Origin: an uncultured Bacilli bacterium
Lineage (GTDB): Bacteria; Bacillota_I; Bacilli_A; RF39; UBA660
NCBI GenBank assembly: GCA_947628525.1
Contig: CANRAE010000004.1
Span: 1 to 38,394, forward strand
Direction of reading: 5' to 3'
Length of the DNA: 38,394 nt
Each line of letters opens with the position of its first letter. Within the stretch, counting starts at the first letter, position 1. Positions 8,901 to 17,422 of the stretch are shown here, in pieces. Below the pieces are notes generated by a model. That model made no database searches and was not told the DNA's origin. It saw nothing but the letters and a program-made list of their open reading frames with translations. The position numbers and the translations under genes were made by a program.

Positions 8901-10546
8901 GAATAAGTATTATCAAGTGTTCTAGATAATTCCAAAGTATCAATAACAGGATTAGTAAATTTACCTAAATTATATTTCTGATATGCCATTTCAATAAAAG
9001 AACAATCGAATTTAGCGTTATGAGCAACCATTGGTAAATCGCCTACCCACGCAATAAATCTTTTAACGGCATTTTCTTCGTTATCTTTATCTTCTAACAT
9101 TTCATTAGTAATATTAGTAACTTCGGTGATCGTTTTACTAATAGGATGACTAGGTTTAACTAACTCATCATAAGTTTCGATAATTTCCCCATTTTTCATC
9201 TTAACGGCACCAATTTCAATAATAGAGTCGCCACCACCTGCATTAAAACCAGTTGTTTCTAAGTCAAAAACAACATAAGTAGCATCCATGATCACTTCAT
9301 CGTTACCACGAATAACAATATCAATAGCGTCATCTATTAAAGTAAGTTCTGTCCCATATAAACCTTTAAATTTATCTTTTTCTTCTTTATCTTTATTATA
9401 ATCTTTGATTGTATTAAAAACATGAGGAAAAGCTTGGCATCCATTATGATCAGTTACTGCTGCTCCTCTATGACCAAAAGCAATAGCTTGTTTTATATAG
9501 TCAACCTCATCCATTACACCATCCATTTGACTCATTTTAGTATGGGCATGAAGTTCTACTCTTTTGCGTAAAGCATCATCACTTCTTTGATTACTTTTAC
9601 TTTCTATTTCATTAATATCGCGAATATTTAAAACTAATTCATTGTTGGAATAACGATCAATCTTAGTTGCTCCTCTTAATCTAAGCCAAGTACCAGGCTT
9701 CGTTTTTTTCTTTAAATCATTAACTTCTTCTTCTTCACGAGAAAAAATTTTAGCATAAATACTATCAGTGTAATCAGTTACTTTTAAAGTTAAAATTTTA
9801 AACTCCTTACTTTGCGGTTCAAATTCAGTAACACCAAAGACACAACCATCGATCGTAATATTTTCTTCTTCACCAACAATACTTTTAATACTAACTGGAT
9901 CGTCCTTAATTACACGTCCTTTAATGGTCTTATCATTTACTTCCTTTTTTTCATATTTTGGTTTATACGTATTAGCTTTATCAGTACTAATATCACTCTT
10001 AACTGGTTTACTAGGTACTTTTAAGGAATTAATATCTACTTGTAAAGAAGCATTAATAGCGCTTTTAGTCTCTTCATTAGCTTCGGCATTAATATATGGT
10101 TCTAAAACAATATCAAAGCCACACTGGTTTAATTCTTTATTAACTTGTTCTAAAATATTAGCAAATTGCTTTTCCTCAATATCGTTACTAAGTTCAATTT
10201 TATAACTGTTATCAACTATTTTAAGGCGATCCACAAAAATATTTAATATGGCCTTTTCACTAGCTAATTTTTCAATAATATATTTATAATACATATTTAA
10301 ATAATCAATATTAATCTGCTCGACTATTATTTCTAAATTTACTTTTTTGTCAAAATAATTAGTAAAACATTCTTTTAATTCTTTATATAAATCAATACTT
10401 AAATTAGTCTTATTTTTTAAAGTTATTTGAACACAATCATATTTTTTATATATTACTACATGATCTAAGGAAGCATTTTCCAATTCCCCATAAAATTTGT
10501 TATCTAAATTGATTTTTTCTAATATTAATTGTAGTTTGTTATCCAT
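5921..10546 (-). CDS. polC: DNA polymerase III PolC-type alpha subunit
   Basis: PHP domain (ELHAHTKMSQMDG), inserted DEDD exonuclease (VVFDLETTGFNAGGG), CRNPQC/CPKC zinc motif, PDIDLNFSGD catalytic motif. Confidence 0.98.
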   Translation of the reverse strand: MDNKLQLILEKINLDNKFYGELENASLDHVVIYKKYDCVQITLKNKTNLSIDLYKELKECFTNYFDKKVNLEIIVEQINIDYLNMYYKYIIEKLASEKAILNIFVDRLKIVDNSYKIELSNDIEEKQFANILEQVNKELNQCGFDIVLEPYINAEANEETKSAINASLQVDINSLKVPSKPVKSDISTDKANTYKPKYEKKEVNDKTIKGRVIKDDPVSIKSIVGEEENITIDGCVFGVTEFEPQSKEFKILTLKVTDYTDSIYAKIFSREEEEVNDLKKKTKPGTWLRLRGATKIDRYSNNELVLNIRDINEIESKSNQRSDDALRKRVELHAHTKMSQMDGVMDEVDYIKQAIAFGHRGAAVTDHNGCQAFPHVFNTIKDYNKDKEEKDKFKGLYGTELTLIDDAIDIVIRGNDEVIMDATYVVFDLETTGFNAGGGDSIIEIGAVKMKNGEIIETYDELVKPSHPISKTITEVTNITNEMLEDKDNEENAVKRFIAWVGDLPMVAHNAKFDCSFIEMAYQKYNLGKFTNPVIDTLELSRTLDNTYSRHNLTAITKRYDIPWDEESHHRADYDATGTALVLYKMLKKLDDRHFVYIKDLNNLVSKDEIYKYGNSYHFNIIAKNKTGLKNMFKIISLANTKYLYKTPRILRSEVEKLREGLLIGSGCYESEVFNQARSKSDEELANIISFYDYVEVQPKEVYNHLIQSEDFKSEKELLDNIKKVIDCTISSGKLIVATGDVHQLNDEDKIYREIIVNQKVPGGGRHPLAKKSITNIPSQYFMTTKEMLDAFNFLDQETRELIVIDNPNKIVDMVEDIEVIIDTGGVPFAPIIPDSQKTTTDLVYSKASSMYGDPLPFNIEERIAKELYGDGLFDAIKDNMHKEKEWEDEEFTKESFRRLHEAIILGVDNVKTIIRNNIHDNEKELTDEELDKALQKKLGGIIGGNFDVIYLIAQKLVKHSNDEGYLVGSRGSVGSSFVATMMGITEVNALPAHYLCRNPQCKYSEFNNAIGEPYGKEYSSGYDLPDKKCPKCGMDLGKEGQDMPFATFLGFNADKVPDIDLNFSGDNQESAHAYTKVLFGEDNVYRAGTIGTVADKTAFGFAKGYFEDKGITGVRMAEIERLAIGCTGVKRTTGQHPGGIVVIPGYMDVFDFTPFQYPADDETSKWRTTHFDYHAIDQDVLKLDILGHDDPTVLRMLQDLSGIDVTTIPMDDPKVLSLLTSPQALGVSEEQIKCPTGTLGVPEMGTQFVISMLVDTKPKTFSEIVKISGLSHGTDVWSGNASELIANKVCPFKEVIGCRDDIMVNLMNWGMKPIRAFKIMEFVRKGKASKDPETWAGMVEEMRAVNVPEWYIESCRKIKYMFPKAHAVAYVMSALRIAWFKVYYPLYYYAAYFSIRVMDFDIETMIKGYDAIKSKIDDLELKGYDRTNKESNVLDTLHIALEATARGIKFGDIQLEKSHSKYFLIDDQNDNTLIPPFRTIDGLGDSVSTSIIEERDKQEFISIEDLQKRCKVSLTITDKMRHLGMLNGMPESSQMTLNLF

Positions 10547-10577
10547 AATCTGCCCCCTAAAAAGCTCATTTTAAATA

Positions 10578-11414
10578 TTACATAATATCTAAATTTCCAA
10601 ATTGCATAATGTATTTTTGATTGTTACAGCAAAAGTCAATAAAACCATATAAATCAACTTTACCTAATTCTTTTTCGACAGCATATTTTTCAAAATCAAA
10701 AGGCATTTGATCACGCATCATATAACTAACCATTTCTTCTTGATCAGCACCCAAATACATTAACCAATATGGATATAATTGTTTTTTTAATAGTTGTAAA
10801 TTTTTAAATCCCTCATTATACTTAGTTGTTTTAGTAATACGGGTATGTAATTCATTAGTAATAGCTAAATCAATAACTGTTGACACAATTTCTTTATTAT
10901 CTTTTTGAAAAGACGATATTTCATATTTAATTAAAGTATAAATAATACGCATTAAGGCTTTTAGGCCATCATTACAATCATTAGCTTTGCCCCAAGAAAT
11001 ATTTTTTCTAGGATTAGTACTAACAAATTCCACAGTATCTAATAAAGGATGTATAACTAAAATATGATAAGTATCTTTGATAGGAAATCTAATAATATTT
11101 TTTAGTTCTTGATCAATTATTTTATGGTGTTCATCCCAATTTTTCATCAAAAATAAACGATGTTTTTCTGTTTCTTTTTTTATTTTATCGAAAATAGCAC
11201 TTTCAAAGACATAATTGTATACAGTATCATCATCTGGGATAAAATCATCACTGTATTTTAAAATTTCGATATTTTCTCTCTGCATTTTCATATACTCTTT
11301 TGGGTAATTTTGCCATATTTTTTCTTTTAAATTTTGCAATTCTTCATTAAAAGAAGGTCTAAATAATAAATTCCACGCTAAAAGATAATCATTAGTCAAA
11401 AATTCTATATTCAT
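10578..11414 (-). CDS. Uncharacterised protein between polC and dnaE
   Basis: 278-codon ORF on the polymerase strand; no family recognised. Confidence 0.8.
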   Translation of the reverse strand: MNIEFLTNDYLLAWNLLFRPSFNEELQNLKEKIWQNYPKEYMKMQRENIEILKYSDDFIPDDDTVYNYVFESAIFDKIKKETEKHRLFLMKNWDEHHKIIDQELKNIIRFPIKDTYHILVIHPLLDTVEFVSTNPRKNISWGKANDCNDGLKALMRIIYTLIKYEISSFQKDNKEIVSTVIDLAITNELHTRITKTTKYNEGFKNLQLLKKQLYPYWLMYLGADQEEMVSYMMRDQMPFDFEKYAVEKELGKVDLYGFIDFCCNNQKYIMQFGNLDIM

Positions 11415-11484
11415 ATCATCACTTTCCTATCTCATGTAAATTAATTATATCATATGTTACAGCTTTTTAAACACTTTTAGACAA

Positions 11485-11513
11485 AAAAAGAATATATTTT
11501 CCATATTCTTTTT
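11485..11513 (-). terminator. Intrinsic terminator downstream of dnaE
   Basis: AAAAAGAATAT / ATATTCTTTTT inverted repeat. Confidence 0.7.
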
Positions 11514-11546
11514 AATGAGTTTCTAATTGTTAAAAGCAAGAATTGA

Positions 11547-14483
11547 TTATGATAATTTTTTTACTTTTTGGACAATAATTTGATATTTATTTAATCTTTT
11601 CTCAACTCTTCCTCTTATTAATAAAATATCGCCTTTTTCAATTGTACTATTATCTTTATAAACATCAGGAAATAAAGTATAATCCATCGTTGTTTCTTCA
11701 TCACTACCATACCAAAAAGCCATTTTTTCTAAATTTTTAGTATCAATAATTTTAATTTTATCTACTAAGCAGATAGTATCTATTACCTTATTAAAATAAT
11801 TAGGTACTTCTTTTAAAGATGTGATTTGGTATTTACTTTTATACATAGTAGTAGGATACTCACTTAAATAAAAACCAAATAATTTTTTTTCATTATTCAT
11901 TAACGTTTCTTTGGATAATTCAGGATATTCTTTTATTTCCGGTTTAATTACTAGTGAAGGATCTAGATCTTTGGTTAATGAAGCATAGTTCAAAAGATGA
12001 TCTAAATTCTTTAAAAGGGTATTTTTATTATAACCAAAAGAAGTAAAAGCTCCCGCTAAAATAAGAGTTTCAATAGTTTTCTCTTGAACATTCTTAGTTA
12101 CTATTTTAGAAAAGCAATCAAAAATATCTGTAAAGCCATTTTGACGTTTGTCAATTATTTCTCGACAAGTAACAATACCTATATTTTTAATGTTAGATAA
12201 TGGATATCTAATTCCTTCTTCTTCAACGGTATAATAACTATTACTATAATTTATATCTGGTAATAATATTTTGATGCCACGAGATCTAGCTTCATCAATA
12301 TATTCTTTCGTTTTAGTCTCACTACCAATAACTGATGTTAATAAATTACTATAAAAATATTTAGGATATTTAGCTTTTAAGTAAGCCATTTTATAAGCAA
12401 TAATAGAATATGCTACCGAATGAGATCTATTAAAACCATAATTAGCAAAATTTAAAATAAGATCAAATACTTTTTTAGCTATTTCATAAGAGTAACCTTT
12501 ATTAATAGATCCTTGGATAAATTTTTCTTCTTCCTTAACTAAAATATCTTTTTTCTTTTTACTCATAGCGCGTCTTAATATATCAGCTTCCCCTAAAGTA
12601 TAACCTGCCATTTTACTAGCTATTTGCATTATTTGTTCTTGATATACAATAATACCATAAGTAGGTTTTAAAATATCTTCTAAACTAGGATCAATATAAT
12701 CAATTACTTCTTCATTATGTTTTCTGCGAATATAAGAATCAATATTAACCGCAGGTCCTGGTCTAAACAAAGCAATCGCTGCAAAGATATCTTCAAAAGA
12801 TGTTGGTTTTAAATTACTTAAAAAGTTACGCATACCCGCTGATTCAAATTGAAAAATACCTAAGGTATCGGCACTGTTAAAAATAGCTAAAGTATCTTGA
12901 TCATCTAATGGTATCTTAGAAAAATCTAATTTTACCCCTTCATTTTTGTCTATATCACTAATGATATTCATAATAGTTGTTAAATTTTTAAGACCTAAAA
13001 AATCCATTTTTAATAAACCGATTTCTTCCAAATATTCCATAGGATAAGCCGTTAAATATAAATCGTTACTTTTTATAAGTGGTATAACAGTACTTAGTTC
13101 TACTCGACTCATAACAATACCAGCCGCATGCATAGAGGTATGTCTTGGGTATCCTTCAATAAAAGAAGCAATTTCAAACATCAATTTTAACTTTTCATCA
13201 CTATCAATAATTCTTTTAAAATCTTCCTCTTGATTATAAAAATCTTTTAATTTAAGTTTAGTAATATTGGGAATATATTTACATAAAATATCCACATCAT
13301 GAGAAGCAATATTTAAAACACGCGATACATCACGAATTACTTGCTTAGAGGCCAAAGTTCCCAAAGTAACAATACCGGCCACATTATTAACCCCATATTT
13401 ACTTTTAACATAATCAATAACTTGATCACGATAAATATCAGGAAAATCAGTATCAATATCGGGCATAGTCACACGTTCTGGATTTAAAAAGCGTTCAAAC
13501 AACAAATCATATTTAATAGGATCAATATCTGTTATTCCTAATGAATAAGCTACTAATGATCCACAAGCACTACCTCTTCCAGGACCTACTAAAATATTTT
13601 CTTTTTTAGCATAACGAATAAAATCATAGACCACCAAAAAATAATTAGAAAAGCCCATTTTTTTAATAACATTTAATTCATATTTAAGGCGATCATAATA
13701 TAAAGGTAAAACCTCATTATTAAACCTTTTATTTAATCCTTTGTAACTTAAATTTTCCAAAAAATCATCACTATTATTATCATCTGTTTCATAAATAGGC
13801 AATAAATTACCCAAATCAGGAAATAAAACATCACAACGATCCGCAATCATATTAGAATTATTAAGTCCTTCACTACTACTTAAATTAATTACTTCATCCC
13901 CAAGATAATAATTATAATTATCAATAAAATCAATATTATCACTAATCGTTTTATTATCTCTAATCATATAAAGATACTTTAAATACTTATAATCTTCTTT
14001 ATATAAATATAAAACTTTATTGATAAAGACTACCTTAGGAGTAATTGTTTTTAATTTTTCTTCTTCATTGACATTAGCATAACCTAAATATAATTCTTTG
14101 TATATATTATTTAATTCTGGATACAAAAATTTACTATCATAAGGAATAATTACTATTACCCCTTGGTTATATTGTTCTAAATCAGCAATTGTTAATGGTC
14201 TATCACTTGTAATAGTCGATAATTTAATTAAACTTTTATAACCTTCATAATTTTGGGCATACATCATAAAATGACTTTCGTTATATTTTATATCCAAGCC
14301 AATAATAGGTTTAATACCATTATTTTTACATTCTTTATAAAAATGCATAACCCCCAACATATTATCATCACAAATAGCTAATGCTTTGATATTTTTAGTT
14401 TTAGCAAAAGTTATTAATTTATCAATTGATACTAAGCTAGATAATAAGGAATAATTTGTCTTAATGTATAAACTTGTAAACAT
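11547..14483 (-). CDS. dnaE: DNA polymerase III alpha subunit, DnaE type
   Basis: GPGRGSACGSLVAYSLGI, PDIDTDFPDIYRD, C-terminal OB-like segment; 978 aa. Confidence 0.96.
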   Translation of the reverse strand: MFTSLYIKTNYSLLSSLVSIDKLITFAKTKNIKALAICDDNMLGVMHFYKECKNNGIKPIIGLDIKYNESHFMMYAQNYEGYKSLIKLSTITSDRPLTIADLEQYNQGVIVIIPYDSKFLYPELNNIYKELYLGYANVNEEEKLKTITPKVVFINKVLYLYKEDYKYLKYLYMIRDNKTISDNIDFIDNYNYYLGDEVINLSSSEGLNNSNMIADRCDVLFPDLGNLLPIYETDDNNSDDFLENLSYKGLNKRFNNEVLPLYYDRLKYELNVIKKMGFSNYFLVVYDFIRYAKKENILVGPGRGSACGSLVAYSLGITDIDPIKYDLLFERFLNPERVTMPDIDTDFPDIYRDQVIDYVKSKYGVNNVAGIVTLGTLASKQVIRDVSRVLNIASHDVDILCKYIPNITKLKLKDFYNQEEDFKRIIDSDEKLKLMFEIASFIEGYPRHTSMHAAGIVMSRVELSTVIPLIKSNDLYLTAYPMEYLEEIGLLKMDFLGLKNLTTIMNIISDIDKNEGVKLDFSKIPLDDQDTLAIFNSADTLGIFQFESAGMRNFLSNLKPTSFEDIFAAIALFRPGPAVNIDSYIRRKHNEEVIDYIDPSLEDILKPTYGIIVYQEQIMQIASKMAGYTLGEADILRRAMSKKKKDILVKEEEKFIQGSINKGYSYEIAKKVFDLILNFANYGFNRSHSVAYSIIAYKMAYLKAKYPKYFYSNLLTSVIGSETKTKEYIDEARSRGIKILLPDINYSNSYYTVEEEGIRYPLSNIKNIGIVTCREIIDKRQNGFTDIFDCFSKIVTKNVQEKTIETLILAGAFTSFGYNKNTLLKNLDHLLNYASLTKDLDPSLVIKPEIKEYPELSKETLMNNEKKLFGFYLSEYPTTMYKSKYQITSLKEVPNYFNKVIDTICLVDKIKIIDTKNLEKMAFWYGSDEETTMDYTLFPDVYKDNSTIEKGDILLIRGRVEKRLNKYQIIVQKVKKLS

Positions 14484-14569
14484 ATTATCACCCTCTAATT
14501 TTATTCTACCATAAAAAATATTAATTACACAGATTTTAACTAAAATAAAAGAACAATAATTATTACTTC

Positions 14570-16027
14570 TTATTGCCCATTATTTTTTCTTATTCTAGTT
14601 ATTGACTTGTAATACGTAACCGAAGACTTAGAATCAGGTAATTTATCTAATGATTCTTCGGGATTATCCATATAATCAGCTAATTTTTTAGCTTCATCAG
14701 AAATTCTTATTTTTCTTAGAGCAACTTCTTGTATTTGTCTTATTCTTTCTCGTGATAAATTAAATTCTTGGGAAATTTCCTCTAATGTTTTGGGATCTTC
14801 ATCGTCAAAACCAAAACGTAATTTTAATATTCTTATCTCTCTTGGTGTTAATCTTCCTAGTTTAAAAAGATTGTTGACATCCTCTTTCATTATTTTATCG
14901 GTAACAAAATCAACTGGCGATTGACTTGGATCTTCGATAAAATCTTCTAATTCCGCCTCTTGCGAATCACCTACTAAATCATTGATACTAACTGAACTAG
15001 AATTATTAAATAATTGTTCTACTTTCTTTATAGTTTCAGCATCAATACCACTATATTGAACCATTTCATCTAATGAAGGTTCACGATTTAATTGATCCTT
15101 TAAATGATTATAAATTTTGTGAATTCTAGTAACGCTTTCATTAAAATGCATAGGTAGGCGAATCATTCTTTCATTATTAACAATACTACGCATAATATCA
15201 TGACGAATCCACCAAGTGGCATAAGTAGAGAACTTAAATTGACGATTAGGTTCAAATTTATCAACAGCCTTCATCAAACCAATTGATCCTTCTTGAACCA
15301 GATCCATTAAATTAGATCCACCTTTTCTTATAAATTTGCGAGCAATACTAACAACTAAACGCATATTTCTTTCTATTAAAATATTTTTAGCTTCATTGTC
15401 CCCCTTAGCATATCTTGCAAATAATTCTTGTTCTTCTTCAAAAGTTAATAAAGGTTTTCTTATTTGTTGTAAAAAATATTGATCCGGATCATTAAATAAA
15501 GCTTTATCAAAAATAATATCGTCAGGATTAATATCAATTTTATTAAGATCACAAAAAGAGGAAATAGTTAAAAGCACAAATTCATCATCAAATAATATAT
15601 CAGCACTACCTTTAATAATAATATCTTTTTTTTCATTTACAACTAATTCAACTAAATTATTAAATTTATTATTACTTTGCAATAAATTATAAACAACATA
15701 TGGAGTTATATTGATTTTAGCCTCTTTTAAAAATTTACTTATATCTTGTAAATAATTAAGGGCTTCATTATAATTAACAGCATTATCTAAAACATTGTGA
15801 TTTATATAGCCATTAAGAATATCTTCCATCATTGATTCAGTATCATCACCATGACTTAAAAGTTGTAATAGTTCTTTTTTTACTAATTTGGTTAAATTAT
15901 TGACTTTTTGATCTGTTTCCATATTAATTATTATTTTATTGATAATTGTATTTAATTGTTCTCTACTGATTATATCGCAATTATATCTATTATATAATTG
16001 TTCAATTAGTGAATAATTTACTTTCAT
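14570..16027 (-). CDS. rpoD: Sigma-70 family RNA polymerase sigma factor (primary/group-2 like) with divergent region 2.4
   Basis: NLMDLVQEGSIGLMKAVDKFEPNRQFKFSTYATWWIR, LSRERIRQIQEVALRKIR; N-terminal ~190 aa atypical. Confidence 0.8.
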   Translation of the reverse strand: MKVNYSLIEQLYNRYNCDIISREQLNTIINKIIINMETDQKVNNLTKLVKKELLQLLSHGDDTESMMEDILNGYINHNVLDNAVNYNEALNYLQDISKFLKEAKINITPYVVYNLLQSNNKFNNLVELVVNEKKDIIIKGSADILFDDEFVLLTISSFCDLNKIDINPDDIIFDKALFNDPDQYFLQQIRKPLLTFEEEQELFARYAKGDNEAKNILIERNMRLVVSIARKFIRKGGSNLMDLVQEGSIGLMKAVDKFEPNRQFKFSTYATWWIRHDIMRSIVNNERMIRLPMHFNESVTRIHKIYNHLKDQLNREPSLDEMVQYSGIDAETIKKVEQLFNNSSSVSINDLVGDSQEAELEDFIEDPSQSPVDFVTDKIMKEDVNNLFKLGRLTPREIRILKLRFGFDDEDPKTLEEISQEFNLSRERIRQIQEVALRKIRISDEAKKLADYMDNPEESLDKLPDSKSSVTYYKSITRIRKNNGQ

Positions 16028-16142
16028 TATATAACACCTCGCACCCCTTGCATTTGTTTTATATCATAACACTTATCGTTTTTTTGATCAAGAATAACTA
16101 ACATAAAACAAATAATTTTCTATTGTTTTATGATGATTTTAT

Positions 16143-16171
16143 TTGACTATTATCAAATAATATGATAAAGT
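16143..16171 (+). promoter_or_regulatory. Candidate promoter TTGACT-17-TAAAGT for rpmB
   Basis: Motif and spacing upstream of the GAAGGAGGG ribosome site. Confidence 0.5.
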
Positions 16172-16208
16172 TAATAAGCAAGTATTTATTAACTGAAGGA
16201 GGGATAAT

Positions 16209-16394
16209 ATGGCTATTAATGTATCAAATAGGAAACCAAACTGTAAAGCAAGAGATAGATCACATGCTTTAAATACTACTAATCGTAAACAAAAATTAAA
16301 TTTACAAATTGTAAGATTAGCTGATGGTACAAGAGTTAGAGTATCAGCTAAAGAAAAAAGAACTTTATACAAAGATTTAAATGTATCTGCATAG
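16209..16394 (+). CDS. rpmB: 50S ribosomal protein L28
   Basis: MAINVSNRKPNCKARDRSHALNTTNRKQKLNLQIVR; strong ribosome site. Confidence 0.93.
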   Translation: MAINVSNRKPNCKARDRSHALNTTNRKQKLNLQIVRLADGTRVRVSAKEKRTLYKDLNVSA

Positions 16395-16421
16395 AATTAC
16401 TTCATAAGTAATTCTTTTTTT
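16393..16421 (+). terminator. Terminator downstream of rpmB
   Basis: AGAATTACTT-cat-AAGTAATTCT followed by T run. Confidence 0.85.
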
Positions 16422-16444
16422 ATAAAATAAAATCTAGAATATTT

Positions 16445-16885
16445 CTAGATTTCATCATTTATATCAATTATTTCTATTTCATCAACAGCTGCTAACTGCT
16501 GTTCAATAACTAATCGTAATTTCTTTTTAAAGATACGGGCATTACGTTCCAAAGTGTCAGCTTTAAGTTCTATTTTCTCAGCTCTTAGTAAAGATTCATT
16601 CACAATACGCGATGCATTTTTTCTAGCATCTTCTATAATCATATGAGCTTCATCCATAGCTTGCTTACGAATATTAGTACTAGCTTCCTCAGCTTTATAC
16701 ATAGCCCCTTTCAAAGTATCTTCTTTTTTTCTACTTTCCAATAAGGCTTGCTTTAAATTATTAATTTCTTTTTGTTGATCTTTAACTCTTTTAATCATAC
16801 TTTCCGTATTGGCAATAACATCATCAACAAATTGATTAACTTCGCTACGACTATATCCATTAGCTTCAATAGTAAACTTATCCAC
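16445..16885 (-). CDS. divIVA: DivIVA domain cell-division protein
   Basis: FTIEANGYSRSEVNQFVDDV plus coiled coil. Confidence 0.85.
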   Translation of the reverse strand: MDKFTIEANGYSRSEVNQFVDDVIANTESMIKRVKDQQKEINNLKQALLESRKKEDTLKGAMYKAEEASTNIRKQAMDEAHMIIEDARKNASRIVNESLLRAEKIELKADTLERNARIFKKKLRLVIEQQLAAVDEIEIIDINDEI

Positions 16886-16921
16886 TTTATCACCACTTTT
16901 CTTTATCAGTTGTACAAAATA

Positions 16922-17347
16922 TTAAAAATTAAATTCCTCATCATCATCTTCTTGGGCTTGTTTTTTACCTTTTGTACTCTTGCTAGCAGTAGGATTAGTA
17001 TCATCAGAAATGCTTCCTTGAACATCAATAGATTTTGGTGTACATAAGAATATTCCTCCACCTAATTTTTGAAGATCGCCACCGATTGCATAAAGAGTAC
17101 CACTCAAAAAATCAACAATTCTCTTAGCTTGATCAGGCGTTACTCTTTTTAAATTAACAACAACTGCACTATCATTTTTTAAATAATCAGCAATTTGTTG
17201 ACTTTCAGAGTATGCTCTTGGTTCCAAAAGCATCATTCTATTGCCAGCATATTTTTGCTCGTCTATATAATAATCACTTGACTCCCCTTCATTATTATCT
17301 TGAACATCCCCACCTGTAAATAAACTTTTAAATTTGTCTAATGCCAT
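16922..17347 (-). CDS. sepF: Cell division protein SepF
   Basis: [66 protein letters not shown]; start trimmed to MALDKF behind GGAGG. Confidence 0.93.
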   Translation of the reverse strand: MALDKFKSLFTGGDVQDNNEGESSDYYIDEQKYAGNRMMLLEPRAYSESQQIADYLKNDSAVVVNLKRVTPDQAKRIVDFLSGTLYAIGGDLQKLGGGIFLCTPKSIDVQGSISDDTNPTASKSTKGKKQAQEDDDEEFNF

Positions 17348-17422
17348 ACGCATTCCTCCATTTTATACTTTTATATACACTAACATTGTAACATAGTTTT
17401 TTTTATTTTTAAAGTCCTAATT

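Noticed and set aside
16139-16372. 77-aa minus-strand ORF
   Set aside because: Antisense to rpmB, which is unambiguous L28.
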